Of a stretch of DNA of 64,000 nucleotides, positions 25,229 through 34,637 are shown piece after piece. This DNA comes from Loktanella sp. PT4BL (GTDB taxonomy: Bacteria; Pseudomonadota; Alphaproteobacteria; Rhodobacterales; Rhodobacteraceae): NCBI RefSeq assembly GCF_003201935.1, contig NZ_QJJL01000002.1:372001-436000 (forward strand), written 5' to 3'. The position numbers were made by a program, and so were the translations under genes. The notes under the pieces are model-generated. The model saw only the letters and a program-made list of their open reading frames with translations, did no database searches and was not told the origin of the DNA. Within the stretch, counting starts at the first letter, position 1, and every line of letters begins with the position of its first letter.

Positions 25229-26620
25229 ATGACCGATACACGTACAGAAACCGACAGTTTTGGCCCGCTGGAGGTTCCCAGCGACCGCTATTGGGGCGCG
25301 CAAACGCAGCGCTCGATCATGAATTTCCCTATCGGCTGGGAAAAGCAGCCGGTTGCCATCGTGCGCGGTTTGGGTGTGATCAAACAGGCCTGTGCCATGG
25401 CCAACAAAGAGCGCGGCAAACTGGACCCCGCACTGGCCGATGCGATTATTGCGGCCGCCGCCGAAGTGGTGGCAGGCAAGCTCGATGATCATTTTCCTCT
25501 GGTGGTCTGGCAGACGGGATCGGGCACGCAATCGAACATGAATGCCAACGAGGTGGTGTCAAACCGCGCTATTGAAATGCTCGGCGGTGTGATCGGATCG
25601 AAAGACCCCGTGCACCCCAATGATCACTGCAACATGGGCCAGTCGTCCAACGATACCTTCCCCACCGCAATGCATATCGCCGTGGCGATGACAGCCCGCG
25701 ACGTGCTGCTGCCGGGTCTCGAGAAGCTCCACGCGGCTCTGGCGGCAAAACAGGCGGAATTTGATGATATCATCAAGATCGGCCGCACACATACGATGGA
25801 TGCCACGCCACTGACACTGGGTCAGGAATTTTCGGGTTACACCCATCAGGTCGCCATGGGCATCCGCCGGATCAAGGCCGCCCTGCCCGCGATTTATGAG
25901 CTGGCACAAGGTGGCACCGCTGTGGGCACGGGCCTGAATACGCCCAAAGGCTGGGGTGAAACCGTCGCCGCGCATATGGCCGGGATCACCGGCCTGCCCT
26001 TCGTCACAGCCCCCAACAAATTCGAAGCCTTGGCCGCACATGACGCGCTTGTCGAAATGTCGGGTGCGTTGAAAACCGTCGCTGCCAGCCTTTACAAGAT
26101 CGCGGCCGATATCCGCATGCTGGGCTCTGGCCCGCGCTGTGGTCTGGGCGAGTTGATGCTGCCAGAGAATGAGCCCGGCTCATCCATCATGCCTGGCAAG
26201 GTGAACCCGACACAGGTCGAGGCGCTGACGCAGGTTTGCGCGCATGTCATGGGCAATGATGCCGCCGTTGGCTTTGCAGGCTCTCAGGGGCATTTTGAGC
26301 TGAACGTCATGAAACCAATGATGGCCTATAACGTGTTGCAATCCATGCAGCTTTTGGGTGACGCATCCGTCACATTCACCGATAACTGCGTTGTCGGCAT
26401 CCGCGCCGACCGGACACGGATCGAAAAACTGATGCGGGAATCGCTGATGCTGGTCACAGCTTTGGCCCCCACCATCGGCTATGACAACGCCACGACGGTC
26501 GCCAAAACCGCGCATAAGAACGGCACGACGCTGAAAGAAGAAGCGATCAAGCTGGGCTTTGTGGATGAAGCGACCTTTGACAAGGTCGTGCGCCCCGAGG
26601 ACATGATCGGGCCAAAATGA
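25229..26620 (+). CDS. fumC: Class II fumarate hydratase
   Basis: The TCA-cycle enzyme that interconverts fumarate and malate, iron-independent. The 463-residue product has the superfamily signature [11 protein letters not shown] and the active-site blocks [14 protein letters not shown] and [16 protein letters not shown]. Its length is normal. AAGGGG lies about 8 bases before the ATG. Its stop overlaps the DUF4169 ATG (ATGA), and a ribbon-helix-helix gene overlaps in turn, so the three are translated as a coupled unit. Confidence 0.95.
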   Translation: MTDTRTETDSFGPLEVPSDRYWGAQTQRSIMNFPIGWEKQPVAIVRGLGVIKQACAMANKERGKLDPALADAIIAAAAEVVAGKLDDHFPLVVWQTGSGTQSNMNANEVVSNRAIEMLGGVIGSKDPVHPNDHCNMGQSSNDTFPTAMHIAVAMTARDVLLPGLEKLHAALAAKQAEFDDIIKIGRTHTMDATPLTLGQEFSGYTHQVAMGIRRIKAALPAIYELAQGGTAVGTGLNTPKGWGETVAAHMAGITGLPFVTAPNKFEALAAHDALVEMSGALKTVAASLYKIAADIRMLGSGPRCGLGELMLPENEPGSSIMPGKVNPTQVEALTQVCAHVMGNDAAVGFAGSQGHFELNVMKPMMAYNVLQSMQLLGDASVTFTDNCVVGIRADRTRIEKLMRESLMLVTALAPTIGYDNATTVAKTAHKNGTTLKEEAIKLGFVDEATFDKVVRPEDMIGPK

Positions 26621-26793
26621 AGCCTGTGAACCTCAATCAGGTGCGCAAGGCGAAAACGCGGGCCGAGGCGAAGGCCAAAGCGGACGAAAATGCCGTCCGC
26701 TTTGGGCGCACGAAGGCCGAGAAAGTACTGGACGCCACCCGCGCTCAGCACGCCAGTAAGCGCCTCGACCAACTCAAGTTCGAAGACGAGTGA
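26617..26793 (+). CDS. DUF4169 small basic protein
   Basis: A 58-residue Lys/Arg/Ala-rich helical protein ([20 protein letters not shown] onward) with no hydrophobic segment. It matches the short DUF4169 family found next to fumC in Rhodobacterales. It overlaps fumC by 4 bases and the next gene by one base (TGATG). Function unknown; the charge suggests nucleic-acid contact, but this is only a guess. Confidence 0.78.
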   Translation: MKPVNLNQVRKAKTRAEAKAKADENAVRFGRTKAEKVLDATRAQHASKRLDQLKFEDE

Positions 26794-27014
26794 TGGATCA
26801 CCGGCGCCCTGTCAAACGGTCTTTGACCCTGCGCGGGCACCGCACCAGCGTATCCCTTGAAGATATCTTCTGGGATGCGTTCCGCCGCTATGCAGAACAG
26901 GATGGCGATACAATCAATGGGCTGGCTGCTAGAATAGATGAAGCCCGAGGTGATCTCGGGCTTGCCTCTGCGATACGGATTTTTGTGCTGGAGCGCGCGC
27001 TCGCGAACGACTAG
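26793..27014 (+). CDS. Ribbon-helix-helix domain protein (RHH_4 type)
   Basis: A 73-residue protein with the pattern KRSLTLRGHRTSVSLEDIFW followed by an acidic amphipathic helix and a C-terminal LASAIRIFVLERA, matching the RHH_4 family of putative DNA-binding proteins. The ATG at 26793 shares its A with the DUF4169 stop. The stop codon lies in a CTAG shared with the stop of the convergent small gene. Target unknown; autoregulation of the fumC unit is an inference. Confidence 0.8.
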   Translation: MDHRRPVKRSLTLRGHRTSVSLEDIFWDAFRRYAEQDGDTINGLAARIDEARGDLGLASAIRIFVLERALAND

Positions 27015-27253
27015 TTCTTCGAGTAAAGCGCGCCACGCAGGCTGGACAGTTGTTCACTTGCACTCAACTCGCCTTCGCTCAGCTTCGCTGGCTTGACCGG
27101 CTTTGCCGTCCGGGCCTGCTTATCAAACAGCTTCGCGATTTGCGTACCATCCAGCTGCTTCTTAGCAGTCGGACGCTTTGCAGCAGTTTCAGTGTTGCGC
27201 TTGAACAGGCCTGTGAGACCTTTTCTAGACGAACCTGGCAGCGAAATAGTCAT
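27011..27253 (-). CDS. Small basic protein of unknown function
   Basis: An 80-residue Lys/Ala/Ser-rich product starting MTISLPGSSRKGLTGLFKRN, with no hydrophobic segment or recognisable domain. A GGGG ribosome-site-like stretch lies 9 bases before the ATG at 27253. Its stop (TAG) overlaps that of the convergent RHH gene in a shared CTAG. The AT-rich 243-base region upstream (27254-27496) holds no gene and should contain its promoter. I do not recognise the family; it could be specific to this lineage. Confidence 0.55.
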   Translation of the reverse strand: MTISLPGSSRKGLTGLFKRNTETAAKRPTAKKQLDGTQIAKLFDKQARTAKPVKPAKLSEGELSASEQLSSLRGALYSKN

Positions 27254-27496
27254 GACATCGATCCCCCTAAATAATCCACACTCTTTATTTATCCGAGGAT
27301 GGCACAATGTAGGCAACACGGCAAATGTCCGTTGCAATGCCATATTTAGATAACATCACTTAAAGCATTGTTTTTAAATGCGTATTACAAAAACGGGCGC
27401 TTAACCTTCAGATAATTTTGCCATAATCGCTGCACCACCTGCCGACAAAACCGCCCAAATTGCCCAATTTGTAAGCAAAATCGCAACAATGCATCC

Positions 27497-28849
27497 CTAG
27501 CGCGATCTGATTCGCAGCCAAATACCTGCCGTCGAACGCACCGTCAGATGCGCGACGGGAACAGGTATACGTCCTTCAACCGTCGTAAACTCATAGGCCT
27601 TTAGCAAACGCGCCAGAACCACGACCCCTTCGATCAGTGCAAACCCCGCACCCGAACAGATGCGCGGCCCAGCCGAAAACGGGACATAGGCATCACGCGC
27701 GCAGGATTTGCCGTTCTCGGTCTCCCAACGTGAGGGATCAAATCCATCCGGATTGTCCCAAAGCCGCGTGTGCCGGTGCAGATGCCAAGGCGACAAGACA
27801 ATCTGCGCACCGCGTTTGATTGTGCGGCCGCGAAACTCTTGCGCCTCGGATGCTTCCCGCACCATCATGGGCACCGCCGGATAAAGACGCAGAGTTTCGC
27901 GGAACACATCACGGGTGTGTTTCAGCTTTGACAGATCGGCGAACGCACCGCCAAAGCTGTCGGCCTCCTCGCGCAGTTTGTCTTGCCATTCAGGGTACAG
28001 CGCCAAAAGATAGAGCGCCCAAGCGAGGACAGCTGCACTGGTCTCATGCCCTGCCAGAAAAAAGATCGCCACCTGATCAATCATCTCGTCTCGTGAAAAC
28101 ACATCGCCCGTCACGGGGTCCTTGGTCGTGAGGATCTTTGTCGCCAGATCATCCGGCGCTTTGCCTGCCGCAATCAGGTCAAGCCGGTCTTCGGTCAGCT
28201 TTGTTATCAGTACGCGAATGTGGCGTGCGTTACGCCGCGTTTCAGAGCGGAAAAACCGCGGCATCCACGCGGGACCACGCACAAAGGCTGCAAGGTTCAG
28301 GATCGGCTGTGTGCGTTGATAGGCCCGAAACGCATGAAACACCTCTTGCGCGGTCTCGTCCTCGATCGGGATCGAAAACAGGGTGCGAAAGATCACATCC
28401 GCTGCGATATGGCTGGTGATCGCCTCGATCTCTTGCGGCACATCGGGCGGCAGGCCTGCAAGCCGCGCCACGCCCGCATCGGCCGCGTCACATATCCCCG
28501 GATAGGTATCGCGCAACCGACCGCCCTCGAACGCAGGGTCGATAATGCGCCGCTGGCGTTTCCACGTCTCGCCATTTGTCAGAAAGACACTGTTGCCCAG
28601 CAAGGGGCGCAACCCCGCACCGATGCGGTCCGACTTTGGAAAGGCATCAGGATTGCGCACCAGCACCTCTTTTACGAGGTCGGGATCATTGACCAGATAG
28701 CTGCGAAAGAAGGGTGTGCGAAATTCGGCCATCCATGCGCGGTAAAGCCTGGCAGGCTGTGCGGAGAGAATATCCTTGCGGAACAAACGCATATACTGCC
28801 AAAGCGATGTCTTCTCAGCCCGCGACGGTGGTTTGGGCGGCAACTGCAT
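27497..28849 (-). CDS. Cytochrome P450
   Basis: A 450-residue haem monooxygenase with all core motifs: I-helix AGHETSA, K-helix ETLR, and the haem loop FSAGPRICSGAG with the thiolate Cys near residue 398. The start lacks a transmembrane anchor, so it is probably cytosolic. The ATG at 28849 shares its A with the stop of the preceding lipase-like gene (TGATG), which suggests a common pathway. The substrate is unknown; sequence layout resembles fatty-acid or carotenoid-type bacterial P450s. No ferredoxin or reductase gene is adjacent. Confidence 0.92.
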   Translation of the reverse strand: MQLPPKPPSRAEKTSLWQYMRLFRKDILSAQPARLYRAWMAEFRTPFFRSYLVNDPDLVKEVLVRNPDAFPKSDRIGAGLRPLLGNSVFLTNGETWKRQRRIIDPAFEGGRLRDTYPGICDAADAGVARLAGLPPDVPQEIEAITSHIAADVIFRTLFSIPIEDETAQEVFHAFRAYQRTQPILNLAAFVRGPAWMPRFFRSETRRNARHIRVLITKLTEDRLDLIAAGKAPDDLATKILTTKDPVTGDVFSRDEMIDQVAIFFLAGHETSAAVLAWALYLLALYPEWQDKLREEADSFGGAFADLSKLKHTRDVFRETLRLYPAVPMMVREASEAQEFRGRTIKRGAQIVLSPWHLHRHTRLWDNPDGFDPSRWETENGKSCARDAYVPFSAGPRICSGAGFALIEGVVVLARLLKAYEFTTVEGRIPVPVAHLTVRSTAGIWLRIRSR

Positions 28850-30123
28850 CACGATGCCTGCGCGGTATATTTGGACACAGGTACATCAATCCGAGACCCT
28901 GACGGTTTGCGCCCCGCATAGCGCGCCCCGAGCGTCATTGGGCCCGCTGTGATCTGGAAATAGTCGTAATCCTTGGGCCGATCAAAGGCACAAAGATACT
29001 GGAAATGAAGCCGGAAAAACCGCCAGCGCAGGGCTTTCCACCGTGCAGGCGTCAGGCTTTGGGTGAAGGCTGCCGATATCACCAAAGGCCAGCGTTTGTT
29101 GTCAGGGGCAACGCCCGACACCGCCACCGGATCGCACAAGGCAAAACAGCAACCATCGCCGGGGGCCGACACATCAACCCATGTCAGCTTATCGCTGGCG
29201 GACAAGACCGCCAGATCGCGCCTGAGTTCACGGGCGCGTGGCAGGAATGACACCATTGGCACCACCTGCCCCAGTGACAGAAACGCCAGGGCAGGCCCAC
29301 CCTTGGGCACCCGCCCAGAACGCAGCAAATCGGCAAGGATCGACACCGCCAGATGCGCGCCCGATGAATGCCCGACGACAAGCACCTCGTCCACATCCTC
29401 GGCCAACGCGGCCGCAATGAGCGTTTGGAACTCTTTCATACGTGCCGCGAGGGCGGGCGGTGTTTGCCCCCGCAATTGCGCCGAATAGGCGTAGTCGTGC
29501 ATGAGGTAATAGGCAAAAAGCCTGTTATCACGCGCCTTGAACCAGCGCAGGATCGCCACCACGACCACCGCCATCACAAGCCAGCCCAAGGCCCAGAGGC
29601 CCCATATAATGCCTGTGAAAACCGCGCCTTCGGGAAAGCCGATCGAGGCAAGACCGCCCTGCCCGACAGATTCTACAAACCCGCCAAGCCATGATCCGAT
29701 TCCGATCGCCAGCGCCAGTTGTGACAGCAGCATCACCGCCGGATAAAGCGCTGCGATCACAGGCCCTTTGCGCATCCACATCAGACGGCGCAGCGTGCCG
29801 GTGCTGATATAGGTCCATGCGGTTTGCACCAGTTGCAGGTAGGTTGCCGGAATGGATTGCGCCATGCTGTCCCGCACGATGTCGGACCAGACCAAGACAT
29901 CGATTTGAGACATGACAGGCTGCCCTGCGATCCGTGCACCGACGGTCCAGCGGAACGAGGTCTCGGATGTCTCTGCTTTCACACCGATTTCATAGCCGCT
30001 GATCTTGGCCTGTGCGGCCCCCTCAGTCCGGTAAAGCTCGCGGTAGCGGCGTGGATGAAAAGGGTCATAGCCGGGGATATGGAATACCCGCCGTTTCCTG
30101 ACCTGTCCTGCCTGCGCGTTCAT
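28849..30123 (-). CDS. Membrane-anchored alpha/beta-hydrolase-like protein
   Basis: A 424-residue protein of unrecognised family. The N-terminus begins RVFHIPGYDPFHPRRYRELY, and two long hydrophobic segments lie at about residues 123-147 and 168-190. The C-terminal half carries a nucleophile elbow, VVGHSSGAHLAVS, typical of serine hydrolases and lipases. A membrane-proximal lipid or ester substrate is plausible. It overlaps the downstream P450 gene by one base, so the two probably act on one substrate. The opening HIPGYDPF block may be a family signature worth searching. Confidence 0.7.
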   Translation of the reverse strand: MNAQAGQVRKRRVFHIPGYDPFHPRRYRELYRTEGAAQAKISGYEIGVKAETSETSFRWTVGARIAGQPVMSQIDVLVWSDIVRDSMAQSIPATYLQLVQTAWTYISTGTLRRLMWMRKGPVIAALYPAVMLLSQLALAIGIGSWLGGFVESVGQGGLASIGFPEGAVFTGIIWGLWALGWLVMAVVVVAILRWFKARDNRLFAYYLMHDYAYSAQLRGQTPPALAARMKEFQTLIAAALAEDVDEVLVVGHSSGAHLAVSILADLLRSGRVPKGGPALAFLSLGQVVPMVSFLPRARELRRDLAVLSASDKLTWVDVSAPGDGCCFALCDPVAVSGVAPDNKRWPLVISAAFTQSLTPARWKALRWRFFRLHFQYLCAFDRPKDYDYFQITAGPMTLGARYAGRKPSGSRIDVPVSKYTAQAS

Positions 30124-30196
30124 CCCTGCCCCTCTTGGCTTATCGACCGCAGGTTAGCGGGTTCTGCAAGAAAGGATAAGAGCCAAGGGTCAGGAC

Positions 30197-30952
30197 CTAG
30201 CCAATCAAGGCAAGCGCGGGGAACCGCTCAAGCAGCCAGAAGCTGAAGGCGGCGAATTGGCCGGTCATCATCATCAGGCCCACGGTCCACAACAGCAGGC
30301 CCGAAATCTTTTCGATCCGCTCCATACGGCGCTTCATATAGCCCATGACCCCTTTGAGGCGCGGAAAGAACGCCGCGACAAGCAGGAAAGGAATGCCCAG
30401 ACCGAAGGCATAGACCGCCAACAGAACAGTCCCGCGTCCAACATCCGCCTCGGAGGCCGCAAGGCTGAGGATTGCGCCAAGGATCGGCCCGAGGCACGGC
30501 GTCCAGCCAAAGGCAAAGGCAAGACCCAAAAGATAGGCGCCGAAAGCTGAACCACCTTTGTCACCCGCGTCAACGCGCAATTCGCGGTCAAGAAATCCGA
30601 TCCGATAGACGCCGATAAAATGTGCGCCAAGGATCATGATCATCGCGCCAGAGACGACGATAAACCAGTCTTGTGCCTGCAACAGCATCCGCCCCATGGT
30701 GGAAAACGCGAGGCCCAACAGCAGAAAGATGGTCGAGAGCCCCAGCACAAAGAAAACAGCCGAAACAAAGACGCGCTTGCGCGCGGCACTTGTCTCCTCC
30801 ATTTCGCTGACCGACACACCGCCCATATATGCAAGATAGGGCGGCACGACAGGCAGGACACAGGGGCTGAGGAACGACAGGATGCCCGCCAGCATGGCGA
30901 TCAACATTGCAGGCAGCAAAGCCGCGTCAAAAATCAGGGCAGTGTCGAGCAT
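30197..30952 (-). CDS. ccdA: CcdA/DsbD-like thiol-disulfide membrane transporter
   Basis: CcdA moves reducing equivalents across the inner membrane for cytochrome c maturation. The 251-residue product has six hydrophobic segments and the two redox cysteines in FLSPCVLPVVPPY and GWTPCLGPILG. AAAGGA lies a few bases before the ATG. It is transcribed away from a TusA-like sulfurtransferase gene across about 100 bases, a pairing that hints at a shared sulfur or thiol role. Confidence 0.9.
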   Translation of the reverse strand: MLDTALIFDAALLPAMLIAMLAGILSFLSPCVLPVVPPYLAYMGGVSVSEMEETSAARKRVFVSAVFFVLGLSTIFLLLGLAFSTMGRMLLQAQDWFIVVSGAMIMILGAHFIGVYRIGFLDRELRVDAGDKGGSAFGAYLLGLAFAFGWTPCLGPILGAILSLAASEADVGRGTVLLAVYAFGLGIPFLLVAAFFPRLKGVMGYMKRRMERIEKISGLLLWTVGLMMMTGQFAAFSFWLLERFPALALIG

Positions 30953-31055
30953 TTCATTTCCTTTGCCCCTGCTTAAGCGAGCTTTCGTACAAGGTCACGG
31001 TCCAAGTTGTCACAAGTTGGTGGACAAATTGAAACATCGCGCCTACCTCCACGCT

Positions 31056-31283
31056 ATGACATACGATGCCGACCTTGATGCCAAAGGGCTGCTGTGCCCA
31101 CTGCCCGTGCTGAAAGCACGTAAACGCTTGCAAGCTCTGGCATCTGGTCAGGTGCTGCGTATGCTCGCCGATGATCCGGCGGCGATCGTAGACGTCCCGC
31201 ACTTTTGCGCCGAGGCAGGCCATGCCTTGGTTGCGACAGAAGACACGACCGACGGGCAGCTTTATTTCATCAAAAAGGCCTGA
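31056..31283 (+). CDS. TusA-family sulfur carrier
   Basis: A 75-residue protein with the TusA signature: the persulfide Cys in the CPxP motif (GLLCPLPVLKARKRL) and a beta-alpha-beta-alpha-beta pattern. Members carry sulfur for tRNA thiolation or sulfur oxidation, or accompany membrane thiosulfate importers. The ATG at 31056 is chosen because MTYDADLDAKG is a normal family opening; the longer frame from 30882 would overlap ccdA. It is divergent from ccdA. The 175 bases downstream hold no clear gene. Confidence 0.85.
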   Translation: MTYDADLDAKGLLCPLPVLKARKRLQALASGQVLRMLADDPAAIVDVPHFCAEAGHALVATEDTTDGQLYFIKKA

Positions 31284-31458
31284 TTGGGGATTGCGGTAAG
31301 GCCGTAGCCAGAAGCCTGAGCCACGTGCCGACATTGGCGATCATGTGTTGATCAGGTTTCAGTTCAGTCAGATCAACGGCGATATCGTGGGCTGCGTACA
31401 TGTGACCGACAGCACCGCACCTTTGTGCGGGCCGGTCTGATATATTGGTCCATGACGC

Positions 31459-31486
31459 AAAAAGGCGCTGCCCATCAGACAGCGCC
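31459..31486 (-). terminator. rho-independent terminator of rne
   Basis: A GGCGCTG/CAGCGCC stem with a 9-base loop is followed on the minus strand by TTTTT. On the plus strand a weaker T stretch follows, so it may also stop transcripts from the TusA side. The remaining bases of 31284-31565 show no convincing gene. Confidence 0.8.
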
Positions 31487-31565
31487 AATCTAGTTTTTGC
31501 GTTCTGCATTCCAAATGCCGCATCCAAAAAACCGAAGTCTTTTGCGATGACGACACTTGCGGACA

Positions 31566-34217
31566 TCAGCCGCCGAGCGACCACCACCCCTTGCGCTTGG
31601 GCTTTGCCTTCTCCGGCGTCCCCTCTTCCGCTGTTGCAGGCACAGGTTCCGGTTTGGCTTCCGGCGCGGGTTGTTCAGCTTCCTGCGCAGAAGCAGGCTC
31701 CGGAGCGGGCGCAGGTGCGGGCTCAACCGCCGGCTCTTGCGCCGCAGGTTGCGCCGTTTCCTTCGGCTTTGGTTTCGGTTTGGCGCGGCTCCGGCTTTTG
31801 GGCTTTTCCGCGACCGCTACGGCCTCACCCTCTGGCGCCGCGTCAGTAGAAGATGCTTCTGAATCCACATCCGCCTTCTTGCGGGAAGTCGTCCGTTTTT
31901 TCGGTGCAGGCTTTTCCTTGGCAGCATCCTCGGCAGATTTGTCCTCAACCGGTGCCGCTTCGCCCTCAGCTTCAGTCTCCAAAGGCTTCTTGCTCCGACT
32001 CCGCGTGCGCTTGGGCTTCGCCTCCGGCGCAGGTGCGTTTTCGGTTGGCGCGGCATCTGCCTCCTGCTGTGAAGCATCGGCCGTGTTGTCTTCGTTTTCC
32101 TCATCGCCGTTCTGATGATCACCATTCTGGTTCTCACCGTTGTTGCCGCTGCCACTGCGACGACGCCGACGCCTGCGGCGCTTGCGCTTGGGCTTGTCTT
32201 CACCATCGCCTGTATGCGTGCCCGTATCGCCTTCTTCGTCACTGTCGATGATGATATTTGCATCGGCGACGACATCGTCATCATCCATCATGACCGCTGA
32301 TGCGACGATCGGCGCAGCATCGGGAACCACACGTGTGGCTGTCTTGAACTTCTCAATCGCAAAGTCAGGCGACACGAGTGTCGGATCACATTCGATCCGG
32401 ACAGACATGCCATAGCGCGCTTCGATATCGGCGATATGTTCGCGTTTGCCGTTCATCAGGAAGTTGGCAATCGAGATCGGCGCCTTGATCAGCACCTCTT
32501 TGGACCGTCCGCGCACGCCCTCTTCTTCAAGTGCGCGCAGGATGGAAAGCGCCACGTTGTCGTCCGAACGCAGCAGGCCGGTCCCATGACAATGCGGACA
32601 CATCTGGGTTGTGGCCTCAAGCATACCGGGGCGCAGACGCTGACGGGACATTTCCATCAGTCCAAAGCCAGAAATCCGGCCCACCTGAATGCGCGCGCGG
32701 TCGGTCTTGAGCTTGTCTTTGAACCGCTTTTCAACAGCGGCGTTGTTGCGACGTTCGTCCATGTCGATAAAGTCGATCACGATCAGACCGGCCAGATCGC
32801 GCAGGCGCAACTGGCGCGCAACCTCATCAGCGGCCTCAAGGTTCGTCTTCAGCGCGGTCTGTTCAATCGAGCCTTCTTTGGTCGCGCGACCAGAGTTGAC
32901 GTCGATGGCCACCAGCGCCTCGGTGATCCCGATCACGATATAGCCGCCAGACGGCAGTTGGACCGTCGGGTTGAACATGCCGTTGAGGTATCCCTCAACC
33001 TGATACCGCGCATAAAGCGGCATCTGTTCGGCATAGTATTTCACGTTTTTGGCATGGGACGGCATGATCATCTTCATGAAGTCCTTGGCCGTGCGGTACC
33101 CTGCCTCGCCCGCAACGATTACTTCGTCGATCTCTTTGGAATAGAGATCGCGGATCGACCGTTTGATCAGATCGCCTTCTTCATAGATCTTCGCGGGCGC
33201 AGTCGATTTCAGCGTCAATTCGCGGATCTGTTCCCACATACGTTGCAGGTATTCGTAATCGCGCTTGATCTCAGCCTTGGTGCGTTGCGAACCAGCCGTA
33301 CGAATGATCAGACCCGCGCCTTCCGGCACGGTCATGTCATTGGCGATTTCTTTCAGCTTCTTGCGGTCGGCAGCATTGGTGATCTTGCGGCTGATACCGC
33401 CACCGCGCGCGGTGTTGGGCATCAGCACACAATAGCGGCCAGCCAGCGAAAGGTAGGTGGTCAGCGCCGCACCCTTATTGCCGCGCTCTTCTTTTACGAC
33501 CTGGATCAAAAGGATTTGACGTACCTTGATCACTTCTTGAATTTTATAGCGCTTCGGGCGCGGCTTGCGCACAGGGCGCACCTCGTCCGTGTCGTCCTCT
33601 TCCGCTACGCTCTCGATGGTGTCGTCTTTGCTCTCTGCGTCTGCACGGTCACCATCCTCGTCATCATCGAGGTCTTCGTCAGCGGCAGGCGTATCGACAG
33701 GCGTTTCACCGACCAGCTCCATAGGTGAGCTGCCCTCTTCGCTGTCACCCAGATCAATGGTTTCCATGCCCGCGATATCGCCGGATGTCTCTTCCTCGTC
33801 GGTTTCCACCTCGGATGTGATGACCGCGTCATCGCTGGCTGTTTTTGCCGCGGCCGATCTGCTGCGGCGGCGGCGCGTCGGTTTTGGCTTTTCGTCCTCT
33901 GCCTCTGCTTCGGCTTTCAGGCTTTCGGCATAGGCTTTTTCTTCGGCGATCAGTGCCTCGCGGTCCGCAATCGGGATCTGGTAGTAATCGGGATGGATCT
34001 CCGAGAACGCAAGAAAACCATGGCGATTACCGCCATAGTCTACAAACGCTGCCTGCAGCGATGGTTCAACCCGTGTTACCTTTGCGAGGTAGATGTTGCC
34101 GGCAAGCTGGCGCTTGAACTGGCTTTCAAAATCAAATTCTTCGACTTTGTTTCCGTCGACCACAACAACGCGGGTTTCTTCCGCGTGTGTGGCATCTATT
34201 AGCATTTTCTTTGGCAT
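31566..34217 (-). CDS. rne: Ribonuclease E
   Basis: This is the essential endonuclease of mRNA turnover and rRNA processing, and the degradosome scaffold. The 883-residue product has an S1 domain split by a highly acidic insertion (about residues 85-225). The catalytic DNase I-like domain follows, with the metal aspartates in AIDVNSG and VIDFIDMDERR and the Zn-link CPHCHGTG. The C-terminal part (about 640-883) is low-complexity, Arg/Lys/Glu/Pro/Ala-rich and probably disordered. MPKKMLIDATHAEETR is the usual alphaproteobacterial start, so ATG 34217 is preferred over GTG 34232. The leader region upstream is long, which suits autoregulation as known in E. coli. Confidence 0.95.
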   Translation of the reverse strand: MPKKMLIDATHAEETRVVVVDGNKVEEFDFESQFKRQLAGNIYLAKVTRVEPSLQAAFVDYGGNRHGFLAFSEIHPDYYQIPIADREALIAEEKAYAESLKAEAEAEDEKPKPTRRRRSRSAAAKTASDDAVITSEVETDEEETSGDIAGMETIDLGDSEEGSSPMELVGETPVDTPAADEDLDDDEDGDRADAESKDDTIESVAEEDDTDEVRPVRKPRPKRYKIQEVIKVRQILLIQVVKEERGNKGAALTTYLSLAGRYCVLMPNTARGGGISRKITNAADRKKLKEIANDMTVPEGAGLIIRTAGSQRTKAEIKRDYEYLQRMWEQIRELTLKSTAPAKIYEEGDLIKRSIRDLYSKEIDEVIVAGEAGYRTAKDFMKMIMPSHAKNVKYYAEQMPLYARYQVEGYLNGMFNPTVQLPSGGYIVIGITEALVAIDVNSGRATKEGSIEQTALKTNLEAADEVARQLRLRDLAGLIVIDFIDMDERRNNAAVEKRFKDKLKTDRARIQVGRISGFGLMEMSRQRLRPGMLEATTQMCPHCHGTGLLRSDDNVALSILRALEEEGVRGRSKEVLIKAPISIANFLMNGKREHIADIEARYGMSVRIECDPTLVSPDFAIEKFKTATRVVPDAAPIVASAVMMDDDDVVADANIIIDSDEEGDTGTHTGDGEDKPKRKRRRRRRRRSGSGNNGENQNGDHQNGDEENEDNTADASQQEADAAPTENAPAPEAKPKRTRSRSKKPLETEAEGEAAPVEDKSAEDAAKEKPAPKKRTTSRKKADVDSEASSTDAAPEGEAVAVAEKPKSRSRAKPKPKPKETAQPAAQEPAVEPAPAPAPEPASAQEAEQPAPEAKPEPVPATAEEGTPEKAKPKRKGWWSLGG

Positions 34218-34637
34218 TTTGTCCGTTCGCACATAACCGCGGTGGCGCCCCTGGGGGTGCCGGGCTCCGTGTTATATGTCTGATTATGGCGATCTGCGCG
34301 CGGGCTGTGCCAGCGCCCCTTGGGGCGGCTGCATCTTGCCTGCATGTTTGCGCGCTTTGCATCGCGTTTCTTCTCCGACCCCGCATAAGCGCGGCCCGTT
34401 CATGGCCCAGTCGGCGTTATCGCACGAACCGTGGCGTTCTCCTGACCCCGGGGGATCAAATCAGCTGTCTTGTTTTGATGTGTGGTCAAAAAACAAAAAC
34501 AGAGAATCTCTATCGGCTGTCACCGCGCAACTGTCGCGCGAGCATCCGTAACCAATACATAAGGGACGAACGGCCCCCAACACAAGTGCCTGTGTGCAGG
34601 GTGCCTCAAATCATCGTGGATTTATCGCAGCTTGGCC
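34218..34637 (-). other. 420-base gene-free region: rne leader and promoter
   Basis: No supported gene lies between rne and dctD. A small open frame on the plus strand has no ribosome site or recognisable product. The region should hold the rne promoter and a long 5' leader; I see no clear terminator for dctD. Confidence 0.6.

Noticed and set aside
31270-31587. Possible 105-residue minus-strand gene after rne
   Set aside because: It runs over the rne terminator and overlaps the TusA gene end; no ribosome site or recognisable family.
32436-33728. 430-codon plus-strand frame opposite rne
   Set aside because: Antisense to the catalytic part of RNase E, with no recognisable domain.
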